Numbered from the stretch's first letter, positions 1-5,527 are shown. The stretch: 5,527 nucleotides of DNA from Betaproteobacteria bacterium TMED156 (GCA_002171155.1 NHHF01000092.1:3343-8869), one strand, 5' to 3'. The notes: generated by a model from the letters alone, not told the origin. Translations and numbers: made by a program.

Positions 1-239
1 TGTATACAAGGATCACCAAAGTTTCCATTAAGTAATATTTTTTTTAAATTACTTTTGAACATCGATGGAGTAACTGCTTTTTGAAAAATTTCTAAAGGCA
101 TATCCCAAGTGTTTGATTTTCCTATGTAAGGATTTACAGTTACACCTTCAATATTACGGGCACACTCGAGACACATTGCTTGACATCTTGCAGTTAAGTC
201 AACTTGAATCCAGTCTAATTTATCTTTATCAATGATCAT
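1..239 (-). CDS. Radical SAM family protein, N-terminal part (runs off left edge)
   Basis: The frame opens with ATG at 239-237 and stays open to the window edge (79 codons plus two bases), so only the N-terminus is visible. An in-frame stop at 251-249 makes this the only sensible start. Residues 19-26 read CQAMCLEC, a C-x3-C-x2-C motif (C19, C23, C26), the signature that holds the [4Fe-4S] cluster reducing S-adenosylmethionine in radical SAM enzymes. Residues 71-77 (NGNFGDP) fit the glycine-rich 'GE/GDP' strand that contacts the SAM amino group, at the spacing expected after the cysteines. Such proteins are common in marine T4-like phages, but their substrates are unknown and I cannot assign one. 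The ATG has no clear Shine-Dalgarno sequence. The gene follows a late promoter and a structured leader (see 266-304 and 388-395). Confidence 0.85.
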   Translation of the reverse strand, partial: MIIDKDKLDWIQVDLTARCQAMCLECARNIEGVTVNPYIGKSNTWDMPLEIFQKAVTPSMFKSNLKKILLNGNFGDPCI

Positions 240-265
240 TTGTAATATTTATTTGATTAAAAAAT

Positions 266-304
266 ATGAGAGGACCACGTATATATCAGACATAATCCTC
301 TCAT
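266..304 (-). promoter_or_regulatory. Leader hairpin with T-tract (possible attenuator) ahead of the radical SAM gene
   Basis: A perfect 9-bp inverted repeat, ATGAGAGGA (266-274) and TCCTCTCAT (296-304), encloses a 21-nt loop. Read on the minus strand the stem is followed within two bases by six T residues, like an intrinsic terminator. It lies between the late promoter at 388-395 and the radical SAM start at 239. One stem arm also contains a Shine-Dalgarno-like GAGAGGA just ahead of a 14-codon frame (ATG at 293, stop at 251-249, peptide MSDIYVVLSYFLIK), so folding would hide that site. The spacing of about 2-3 nt is short, so I do not call the frame a gene. The long loop and only four G-C pairs make termination efficiency uncertain. 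Confidence 0.45.
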
Positions 305-362
305 TAAAACTAAGATTGCAAACCGGACGCGATCTCTTGGTTATGTAATCTCTCCTAAAAGA

Positions 363-381
363 ACACATAGAAAATATGTGT
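363..381 (-). promoter_or_regulatory. Small hairpin at the start of the radical SAM leader
   Basis: ACACATA (363-369) and TATGTGT (375-381) form a perfect 7-bp stem with a 5-nt loop. It begins a few bases downstream of the late promoter octamer at 388-395, so it would sit at the very 5' end of the leader transcript. That position resembles 5' stabilising hairpins, but the role is inferred. Further along the leader a weaker stem can be drawn between about 350 and 314 (AGATT with AATCT, then AACC with GGTT). Confidence 0.35.
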
Positions 382-387
382 GTAAGT

Positions 388-395
388 TATTTATA
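388..395 (-). promoter_or_regulatory. T4-type late promoter (TATAAATA) for the radical SAM gene
   Basis: The minus strand reads exactly TATAAATA, the octamer recognised in T4-like phages by the phage late sigma factor gp55 with the gp45/gp33 apparatus. It faces the radical SAM gene and lies about 30 bases beyond the terminator of the structural unit, a sensible terminator-then-promoter order. Transcription would start a few bases further on, giving an untranslated leader of roughly 140 nt, unusually long for a phage late gene. An octamer can occur by chance in AT-rich DNA; position and orientation support it. Confidence 0.65.
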
Positions 396-423
396 GAGTT
401 CTATATCTGATTAAAAGGTCATT

Positions 424-458
424 AAAAAAGGGCCAACTGTAAAACAATTGACCCTTTT
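424..458 (-). terminator. Rho-independent terminator of the structural gene unit
   Basis: Two 14-nt arms (445-458 and 426-439) flank a 5-nt loop. On the minus strand all 14 positions pair, twelve Watson-Crick and two G-U, with the stem ending in GGG/CCC followed by six T residues (429-424). On the plus strand the same two wobble positions become C-A mismatches, so the element points in the minus direction. It starts 22 bases after the stop codon of the small gene at 481-756 and ends that unit. Confidence 0.9.
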
Positions 459-480
459 AATATTTTAAGATGTTAATCTA

Positions 481-756
481 TTAAGCGATTGTTCCGAAAT
501 CGTAGTTGTTACCGTCAAAGTTAACTGCGTCAGCTACAGATCCTAAGTCCATAAATGTACCTAAGAAACCCATTCCTGCCTCACCAGCACCAAAGTTGTG
601 TTGTGGGAAGTTTGAGTTTGCTTCTGTTACTGCACCGTAGTCAGCCAAGTCGTTGTGCATTGGATCGAAAACTCTTCTAACGTTTACGTTAGGATCTAAG
701 TTTGAAACCCTAATGTTGTTTAATGCTTTTAGGTTAAAATATCTCATGTTTGCCAT
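481..756 (-). CDS. Small Asn-rich protein of unknown function, in a unit with the tail-fibre-like gene
   Basis: This 91-residue frame starts at ATG 756-754, preceded by a purine-rich ribosome site (AGGGG at 771-767, 10-nt spacer), which favours this Met over the one at residue 4. It lies 20 bases after the tail-fibre-like gene and is followed by a strong terminator, so the two are almost certainly co-transcribed. The protein has 14 Asn, a single Lys, no Cys and no Trp. Basic residues sit mainly in the first third (R5, K10, R16, R27, R28), and the C-terminal half is rich in Gly, Phe and Asp. There is no signal peptide or membrane segment. I do not recognise the family. Context suggests a minor virion or tail-fibre-associated protein, but that is inference. 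Confidence 0.75.
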   Translation of the reverse strand: MANMRYFNLKALNNIRVSNLDPNVNVRRVFDPMHNDLADYGAVTEANSNFPQHNFGAGEAGMGFLGTFMDLGSVADAVNFDGNNYDFGTIA

Positions 757-776
757 AATTTAATTTCCCCTTTCAA

Positions 777-1709
777 TTACATTAAGTTCACTAATACTTC
801 AATAACGCCTGCTTCGCCGTCAAAATCTTCTAACGCTTTACCAATCATGTGACCACATTTTGCTTCACCTGCCATTGCGTGACCCGCCATTGCTGATGTG
901 CATAATAAATCGCCTTTTTTGATTGAACCTGTTACTTTACATGGCACTCTACCTGTAAGTGCTACGTATGGGTGTGTTGCGTCATCACCTGCTTCTGAGT
1001 TCATCATGTAAGCTGGTGCTGAAGAAATTACGCCTGCTACTCTGTGATCGTATTCACCGTTAGCCATTGTGATTTCTTTGTCGCCACCGAATATAACAAC
1101 TGTACCTGCGTCGTACTGTGCATCTGCTTCATAACGTTCAGCCAAATCCGCATATCTTGCCGTTGTTGCTGTTAATGTTGCAACGTCGGCTCTGATGTTT
1201 GCGTATGAGGCAATAGTTACGTTACCTGATGTTGTACCGTCTTCCGTTGTGTTTACGAAAGCAAACTGATCTTCTGATTCGTCCCAGATCATACCAACAT
1301 TAGTCAAGTCACCTCTTTCGATGATGTGACCAACGTCTTTTGCGTTGTTACCAGTTGTACCGTTATTTAATACAACCAATGAATCGTTAATTACTGTATT
1401 TGTAGATGATACTGTAGTTGTAGTACCTGATACTGTTAAGTTTCCAGAAATGAATACGTTTCTAAAACCTGCTGATGCTGAACCTAAGTCGTATGCATTA
1501 TCAGTGTCTATTAAAAGAGAACCATTTAATGCTGTAGTTGTTAAGTTCGATAAGTCAGCTTTCGCTAACTCGTGTCCACCGGCAGTTGAAGCGTCATGTA
1601 CGTGGATAGAGTTTCTAGTAGTGTTTACTGTTAACTCACCTGCTAAACCTGTGAATGAACCATGTTCAGCGGCAGTACCTCTACGTCTTTGAATTGCATA
1701 ACTTGCCAT
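777..1709 (-). CDS. Tail-fibre-like virion structural protein
   Basis: This 310-residue protein starts at ATG 1709-1707 behind a good ribosome site (AGGAG at 1724-1720, 10-nt spacer). Residues about 5-50 (from IQRRRGTAAEHG to GGHELAK) match the N-terminal module common in phage tail-fibre and receptor-binding proteins. Residues 70-115 carry low-complexity Thr/Ser/Val beta-strand sequence (NLTVSGTTTTV) typical of marine T4-like fibres. Residues about 186-310, from YADLAERYEADA through VAGVISSAPAYMMNSE and ALTGRVP to the hydrophobic end, resemble the C-terminal domain of phage fibre and spike proteins related to the G2-type intramolecular self-processing domain. I see that as resemblance only and claim no cleavage. 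The protein presumably trimerises on the virion and helps contact the host. It is first in a two-gene unit ending at 424-458. Confidence 0.85.
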   Translation of the reverse strand: MASYAIQRRRGTAAEHGSFTGLAGELTVNTTRNSIHVHDASTAGGHELAKADLSNLTTTALNGSLLIDTDNAYDLGSASAGFRNVFISGNLTVSGTTTTVSSTNTVINDSLVVLNNGTTGNNAKDVGHIIERGDLTNVGMIWDESEDQFAFVNTTEDGTTSGNVTIASYANIRADVATLTATTARYADLAERYEADAQYDAGTVVIFGGDKEITMANGEYDHRVAGVISSAPAYMMNSEAGDDATHPYVALTGRVPCKVTGSIKKGDLLCTSAMAGHAMAGEAKCGHMIGKALEDFDGEAGVIEVLVNLM

Positions 1710-1737
1710 TGTTTAATTGCTCCTATATCGATATATT

Positions 1738-1771
1738 AGCAATCTAAAGTAGATTGCTTTTTGCTTTTTTT
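1738..1771 (+). terminator. Intrinsic terminator, plus direction, between divergent units
   Basis: AGCAATCT (1738-1745) pairs perfectly with AGATTGCT (1751-1758); one more A-T pair can close the loop to three bases. The stem is followed on the plus strand by T5-GC-T7. On the minus strand what follows is AATATAT, so the signal works only in the plus direction. No plus-strand gene lies upstream: the nearest sequence is antisense to the tail-fibre-like gene. It would therefore stop antisense or read-through transcription before the late promoter at 1858-1865, or it is a remnant of a lost gene. Confidence 0.75.
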
Positions 1772-1775
1772 GAGC

Positions 1776-1844
1776 TTAGAAGTCGCGTCTTCTCCACTCA
1801 TCATTATTTACTTGCTCTTGTGAAAATATAAAGTTATAATATAA
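1776..1844 (-). other. Short open stretch ending in DEWRRRDF, possible 3' remnant of a lost gene
   Basis: On the minus strand, 22 codons run from just after a stop (1847-1845) to TAA at 1778-1776, with no ATG, GTG or TTG in frame. The end, NNDEWRRRDF, looks like a genuine charged/aromatic protein C-terminus rather than random AT-rich translation. Without a start it cannot be a complete gene. It may be the surviving tail of a gene whose upstream part was replaced by the plus-strand unit. An overlapping frame at 1804-1736 (22 residues, starting MMSGEDATSK, Lys-rich) has an ATG but no convincing ribosome site, and I do not call it. Confidence 0.25.
1805..1812 (-). promoter_or_regulatory. Candidate degenerate late promoter for the structural unit
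   Basis: The minus strand reads AGTAAATA, six of eight matches to TATAAATA with the TAAATA core intact. It lies about 95 bases ahead of the tail-fibre-like start, and nothing between matches better. The structural unit needs a promoter in this region because the next gene upstream runs in the opposite direction. The call rests on position and a partial match only. Confidence 0.3.
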
Positions 1845-1857
1845 CTAGTTTTAACTG

Positions 1858-1865
1858 TATAAATA
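1858..1865 (+). promoter_or_regulatory. T4-type late promoter (TATAAATA) for the plus-strand unit
   Basis: An exact TATAAATA octamer on the plus strand lies 19 bases before the ATG at 1885. Transcription would begin near 1870, leaving a very short leader that still holds a ribosome site, AAGG at 1874-1877 with 7 bases to the ATG. This is the only strong promoter candidate I see for the plus-strand genes, so the downstream genes, including sdhA, are probably read from here unless an internal promoter exists. Confidence 0.7.
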
Positions 1866-1884
1866 TGTTAAACAAGGTAGAAAA

Positions 1885-3264
1885 ATGCTAGGTTCTGGTG
1901 AAAGTATAAAAATAAGATTAGTTTGGGATAACTGGAGTGATGATGGAACTCCAATGCCCAATGGATTACATCCAAAGTATATCAAAGAATGGGATACTAA
2001 ATGGAAGCATCGCTATGATATCAACGTACTTACTAGATTTATACCATTAGAAAGGTATAACAGAGGATTTTTTCCATTATTATCTGCTCAAGCAGGTATT
2101 CATGTACACAATGTAACACCACAAGATATTGCAGAAGACGTAGGTTGCAAAGACTGGTATGTAATGGAACCAAACCATATGGACATATCATTACTGACAG
2201 AAAATATGTTTGGTAATATAAGTGATTATTCATTAGATATGATTAGACGTGGTGCTGTTAAACTAGTATTGTATTATGCTTATGAGGCCTTTCCTGTTAA
2301 TCAAGTAAATTGGATTAATGTTATTGAAAGAAGTTTAGGTTGGTTAAAGATACCAAAAGAAAACTTTATATTGATATTTGGTGATCAAAAGTTTGATCAA
2401 AACTATGGCAAATACATGAGCTCTGGACAAGGTCCTTACTATGAGTATTACTTACAAAATGTTTTCACTTTTGATCACTTTGCTTGGGAGTTTTCAGATT
2501 ATATTAAAAGCCAAGTTGTAGGAAGAGAAGATGAGTCAAAAGAATTAGTTCCAGCTACCGAAGAAACACGTGATAGAAAAAGAAATCATAACTTTTTATG
2601 CTTAAATGGAGGAGGGAGACCACATCGTAAATTTTTAATGACAGAGTTTGCCCGTAATGATTTATTTAAAGGAAACATTGTAAGTTATCTTAATAAATTT
2701 GATATACCTTATCAACCTGAACATTTTTGTTTTCAGCCTATACAAAAAGGTACAGGTGATCGACGTCTTATAGATATGTTAGAGTTTCATAAAGCATATA
2801 AAATAAAAGAAATGACTCTTGATGTTGATGCTACACAAGATGCCTGGCACAATAGAGGAATGACTGCTGAACATTATGCTGATAGTTACTTCAACGTTAC
2901 TACAGAAACATGGCCGGCAGAACCATCATTCTTTGTTACAGAAAAAATATACAAACCAATTATGAATCTACAACCATTTATACTTTTAGGTCATCCAGGA
3001 TTACTTGCATACTTAAAAGAAAATGGTTACGAAACATTTCCAGAATTTTTCGATGAACACTACGATAACATACAAGATCATGCCCAACGTTTTTACAGTG
3101 TCATGCAAAATATTATTAGAGTAAACGCATTTCCAAAAGAAGAGTTACATAGTTTATACAAACGTGTATGGCCAAAACTTTTACACAATAGACAAAAACT
3201 TTTGGATCACAGTCACACAGAATACTGGAGAGAACTTATTAAGACTATGAAAGAAATTAAATGA
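1885..3264 (+). CDS. Glycosyltransferase-like protein
   Basis: This 459-residue protein is soluble in appearance, with no signal peptide or membrane helix. Its start is fixed by the ribosome site at 1874-1877. Two blocks are recognisable. Residues 235-256 (NHNFLCLNGGGRPHR onward) match the 'FLCLN-x-RPHR' strand and loop seen in putative phage glycosyltransferases. Residues 335-385 contain PSFFVTEKIYKPI followed by QPFILLGHPGLLAYL, resembling the nucleotide-sugar-binding motif of GT-B enzymes of the fucosyltransferase/exostosin type, where TEK-x-Y/F-K/R-P/A is conserved. The N-terminal 230 residues are less conserved and may hold the acceptor domain. The likely role is transfer of a sugar to a phage or host surface structure; donor and acceptor cannot be read from sequence. 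Its stop overlaps the next start by four bases (ATGA), implying translational coupling. Confidence 0.7.
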   Translation: MLGSGESIKIRLVWDNWSDDGTPMPNGLHPKYIKEWDTKWKHRYDINVLTRFIPLERYNRGFFPLLSAQAGIHVHNVTPQDIAEDVGCKDWYVMEPNHMDISLLTENMFGNISDYSLDMIRRGAVKLVLYYAYEAFPVNQVNWINVIERSLGWLKIPKENFILIFGDQKFDQNYGKYMSSGQGPYYEYYLQNVFTFDHFAWEFSDYIKSQVVGREDESKELVPATEETRDRKRNHNFLCLNGGGRPHRKFLMTEFARNDLFKGNIVSYLNKFDIPYQPEHFCFQPIQKGTGDRRLIDMLEFHKAYKIKEMTLDVDATQDAWHNRGMTAEHYADSYFNVTTETWPAEPSFFVTEKIYKPIMNLQPFILLGHPGLLAYLKENGYETFPEFFDEHYDNIQDHAQRFYSVMQNIIRVNAFPKEELHSLYKRVWPKLLHNRQKLLDHSHTEYWRELIKTMKEIK

Positions 3265-3485
3265 TCAACAAAACATTTGATGAATTTTGGGCCGAAGAAG
3301 AAGCTGTGTTAAAGATGAGTTTAGAAGTTTCACGAAGGAATAAAGCAGAAAGGCTCAACAAGGCACCAGGTAGAGAATTAATTGATGTTGTTGAAGGTCG
3401 TAGACAAAAGAAAAAAGAAAAACACATGGCAAAAAGAAAAGGACAAATTGATCATCGAACCAATAAGCCAGGTAAAAGAAAATAA
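3261..3485 (+). CDS. Small basic protein of unknown function, coupled to sdhA
   Basis: This 74-residue frame starts inside the ATGA that ends the glycosyltransferase-like gene. Its TAA shares a base with the sdhA start (TAATG), so it is tied to both neighbours. The protein is sharply two-sided. Residues 7-14 are acidic (D7, E8, E12-E14), while from residue 47 to the end half of all residues are Lys or Arg (14 of 28). It is predicted soluble, has no Cys, and has no recognisable domain. The basic tail could bind nucleic acid or an acidic partner. A shorter product from Met56 is possible but has no ribosome site. I do not recognise the family and find no similarity to known SDH assembly factors by eye. 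Its tight packing with clear genes on both sides argues that it is real. Confidence 0.7.
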   Translation: MINKTFDEFWAEEEAVLKMSLEVSRRNKAERLNKAPGRELIDVVEGRRQKKKEKHMAKRKGQIDHRTNKPGKRK

Positions 3486-5263
3486 TGAAAGAAGTAGCAC
3501 ACAAACATAAATTTGATGTAATAGTTATAGGCGGTGGTGGCTCAGGACTTCGTGCCGCACTTGGCATGGTCGAAAAAGGTTTGAAGACTGCTGTTGTATC
3601 TAAAATATATCCAATGAGAAGTCACACAGTTGCCGCACAAGGTGGTATATCAGCCGCACTTGGTAACATGGGTGAAGATGATTGGAGATGGCATGCCTAT
3701 GATACAATCAAAGGTGGAGATTGGTTAGCTGATCAAGATGCAGTTGAATATCTGTGCAAGAATGCCAAAGATGCTGTAATAGAATTAGAACACTATGGTG
3801 TTCCATTCAGTAGAACACAAGATGGTAAAATTTATCAAAGACCATTTGGTGGTATGACATCTAACTATGGAGAAGGCATAGTACAAAGAACATGTGCCGC
3901 GGCGGATAGAACAGGACATGCTATACTACACACATTGTATGGACAATGTTTATCACAGAACGTACAATTTTTTGATGAGTATTACACAACAGATTTATTA
4001 ATGGACAATGGTAAGTGTACAGGTTCACTTTCTATTTGTTTAGAGACAGGTGAGATACATCAGTTTGATGCCAACATGACTGTGTTAGCAACAGGTGGTT
4101 ATGGTAAAGTTTATAAAAGTGCCACGTCAGCTCACACCTGTACAGGTGATGGAGGAGGTATGGTACTAAGAGCAGGACTACCTATGCAAGACATGGAGTT
4201 CGTACAATTTCATCCATCAGGTATATATGGTGTAGGATGTTTAATCACTGAAGGTGCCAGAGGTGAAGGTGGATACTTAACTAATTCAGAAGGCGAAAGG
4301 TTTATGGAAAGATATGCTCCCAACGCCAAAGACCTTGCATCAAGAGATGTTGTTGCAAGAGCAATCACTGTAGAAATAAATGAAGGCAGAGGTTGTGGAC
4401 CAGATAAAGATTATGTGCATTTAAACTTGATGCACTTAGATGAAAAAATATTAATGGAAAGGCTACCAGGCATTGTAGAAGAAGCAAAAAAGTTTGGCAG
4501 TGTTGATGTTAGAAAAGAACCAATAAACATTGTACCAACTGTTCACTACAACATGGGTGGCATACCAACAAACTTAAATGCAGAAGTAATAACACTTGAC
4601 AATAATGATGACGTACAGACTGTTCCAGGACTAATGGCAATTGGTGAAGCGGCATGTGTAAGTGTGCATGGAGCAAATAGATTAGGATCAAATTCATTAA
4701 TTGATTTAGTAGTGTTTGGTAAAGCGGCCGCAAATAGATGTTCAACTATTTTAGAACCAAATGGTGATGTACAAGAGTCAACACAAGAAGCAGTTGATAA
4801 AGCATTAGCAAGAATAGATGAAATACACACAAAAAGATCAGATGTAAATTTAGCAGACGTTAGAGAAAGAATGCAAGACATTATGCAAAGAAGAGCCGCA
4901 GTATTTAGAACAGGTGAAAATATCAGTGTCGGCATGAATGAAATGGAAAAGCCTTTAGAAGACTTTAGACAAGGAGTTGTCAAAGAAGAAGGAATGATTT
5001 TTAATTTAGACTTAACTGAAGCTATGGAACTTGAAAATCTTTTACTACAGGCACAGGTAACTTTGAAATCTGCTTTCTCAAGAACAGAATCAAGAGGTGC
5101 ACATTCAAGAGATGATTATCCAGAACGTGATGATAAAAATTGGATGAAGCACACACTAGCATGGATGGGTGGACACAATAGTAGAATTGGTTACAGAGCA
5201 GTAGCACTTAAACCATTGACAAACGAAATGGAAGCCATACCACCAAAGGCCAGGGTATATTAA
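3485..5263 (+). CDS. sdhA: Succinate dehydrogenase flavoprotein subunit (phage-borne)
   Basis: This 592-residue protein has the full length of alphaproteobacterial SdhA. The enzyme oxidises succinate to fumarate and passes electrons through covalent FAD to the iron-sulfur subunit SdhB. Visible features: the FAD Rossmann motif [10 protein letters not shown] (residues 12-21); [10 protein letters not shown] with H47 at the position of the FAD-linked histidine; QFHP with H243; TEGARGEGG with T255 and E256; ASRDVVAR with R287, matching the proton-shuttle arginine; VHYNMGG with H354; [11 protein letters not shown] with R399. Numbering agrees with E. coli SdhA (H45, H242, R286, H354, R399) within two residues. 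The C-terminus IPPKARVY is intact, and no frameshift or lost residue is seen. The start overlaps the previous stop; no strong ribosome site precedes it, so it probably depends on coupled translation. No sdhB, sdhC or sdhD is visible. A host gene is unlikely given the flanking phage-type genes and late promoter. Confidence 0.97.
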   Translation: MKEVAHKHKFDVIVIGGGGSGLRAALGMVEKGLKTAVVSKIYPMRSHTVAAQGGISAALGNMGEDDWRWHAYDTIKGGDWLADQDAVEYLCKNAKDAVIELEHYGVPFSRTQDGKIYQRPFGGMTSNYGEGIVQRTCAAADRTGHAILHTLYGQCLSQNVQFFDEYYTTDLLMDNGKCTGSLSICLETGEIHQFDANMTVLATGGYGKVYKSATSAHTCTGDGGGMVLRAGLPMQDMEFVQFHPSGIYGVGCLITEGARGEGGYLTNSEGERFMERYAPNAKDLASRDVVARAITVEINEGRGCGPDKDYVHLNLMHLDEKILMERLPGIVEEAKKFGSVDVRKEPINIVPTVHYNMGGIPTNLNAEVITLDNNDDVQTVPGLMAIGEAACVSVHGANRLGSNSLIDLVVFGKAAANRCSTILEPNGDVQESTQEAVDKALARIDEIHTKRSDVNLADVRERMQDIMQRRAAVFRTGENISVGMNEMEKPLEDFRQGVVKEEGMIFNLDLTEAMELENLLLQAQVTLKSAFSRTESRGAHSRDDYPERDDKNWMKHTLAWMGGHNSRIGYRAVALKPLTNEMEAIPPKARVY

Positions 5264-5264
5264 T

Positions 5265-5527
5265 ATGAAAATATTAATGACAGGTAATCCTAAGTATGGA
5301 TTGGCAGAAAAATTTGCTCTAGTATGTCCAGAAACAGACTTTGTTAGTAGAACAAACAGTTATGACTTATGTACTAAAGACGGCCGTGGTATAATAGCAC
5401 AGTCTAGTTTAGATTATGATGTTTTTATTAATAGCAGTGCGTTACACCAATTCAATCAAAGTTTAGTTTTAGAAACTGTATGGAAGAAATGGAAAGAAAA
5501 TAAAAAGCAAGGACACATTATTAATAT
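5265..5527 (+). CDS. Rossmann-fold, SDR-like protein, N-terminal part (runs off right edge)
   Basis: ATG at 5265 lies one base after the sdhA stop, with a ribosome site AGGG at 5252-5255 and a 9-nt spacer inside the end of sdhA. Eighty-seven complete codons are visible before the window ends. The start MKILMTGNPKYGLA is a beta strand followed by a TG-x4-GLA turn, like the dinucleotide-binding loop of short-chain dehydrogenases. Residues 51-60 (YDVFINSSAL) fit the strand ending in the 'NNAG'-type motif of that family, and GHIIN at 83-87 fits the next core strand that precedes the catalytic Ser in SDRs. The catalytic Ser/Tyr/Lys lie beyond the edge, so enzyme activity cannot be judged. It could be an NAD(P)-dependent sugar-modifying enzyme or a non-catalytic relative. 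Confidence 0.7.
   Translation, partial: MKILMTGNPKYGLAEKFALVCPETDFVSRTNSYDLCTKDGRGIIAQSSLDYDVFINSSALHQFNQSLVLETVWKKWKENKKQGHIIN

Noticed and set aside
305..420. Possible tRNA gene in the intergenic leader
   Set aside because: A GGTTTGCAATC stretch on the minus strand recalls a T-arm, but no 7-bp acceptor stem, anticodon arm or proper T-loop can be formed around it.
240..480. Small gene behind AGGAGAG on the minus strand near 350-356
   Set aside because: The ribosome-site-like sequence is followed by ATT ACA TAA with no usable start, so no translated frame follows it.
1345..1692. 115-codon plus-strand frame
   Set aside because: It lies wholly antisense to the well-supported tail-fibre-like gene, has no ribosome site, and its protein (Val/Pro/Asn-rich) looks like the reverse-frame echo of Thr/Val-rich coding sequence.
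2039..2233. 64-codon minus-strand frame inside the glycosyltransferase-like gene
   Set aside because: It is antisense to the coding frame, has no promoter or ribosome site, and its Tyr/Leu/His-rich composition is typical of a shadow frame. The same holds for 3355-3567 and 5022-5207.
4724..4731. GCGGCCGC (NotI site) as a cloning or vector junction
   Set aside because: It falls in frame within the conserved SdhA motif FGKAAANR, and the protein continues normally on both sides, so it follows from Ala-Ala codon choice.
4509..4983. Two minus-strand frames inside sdhA (4509-4745 and 4546-4983)
   Set aside because: Both are antisense to conserved SdhA catalytic sequence and show Leu/His- or Ser-rich composition with no recognisable domain.
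1..5527. CRISPR array, insertion sequence or integration site
   Set aside because: I saw no regularly spaced repeats, no transposase or integrase motif, and no long terminal repeats in the window.

Overview
The window looks like part of an AT-rich, T4-like marine myovirus, plausibly one infecting SAR11 or a related alphaproteobacterium. Three things point there. A tail-fibre-type structural protein is present. Two exact copies of the T4 late-promoter octamer TATAAATA sit directly ahead of transcription units. The gene content (radical SAM protein, glycosyltransferase-like protein, Rossmann-fold oxidoreductase) is of the kind carried in accessory regions of marine T4-like phages. The host guess is inference from composition and from the alphaproteobacterial character of the SdhA protein.

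Layout. 1-239 (minus) is the 5' end of a radical SAM gene that runs off the left edge. 240-480 is non-coding: a late promoter and a structured leader for that gene, and a strong terminator for the next unit. 481-1709 (minus) is a two-gene structural unit, a tail-fibre-like protein followed by a small Asn-rich protein of unknown role. 1710-1884 is the divergent intergenic region; it holds a plus-strand intrinsic terminator, a late promoter for the plus-strand genes and a short stretch that may be a gene remnant. 1885-5527 (plus) is a tightly packed unit: glycosyltransferase-like gene, small basic protein, full-length succinate dehydrogenase flavoprotein (sdhA) and the 5' part of a Rossmann/SDR-like gene that leaves the right edge.

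The main point of interest is the intact sdhA. It keeps the FAD-attachment histidine and every catalytic residue I could place, yet no sdhB, sdhC or sdhD lies in the window. It is locked by overlapping stop and start codons into a phage late-type unit, so it reads as an auxiliary metabolic gene acting on the host TCA cycle and respiratory chain, probably by assembling with host subunits. A second, independent signal is that GCWGC is completely absent while GCSGC occurs ten times, always where two Ala codons meet. That suggests selection against a restriction or methylation site.
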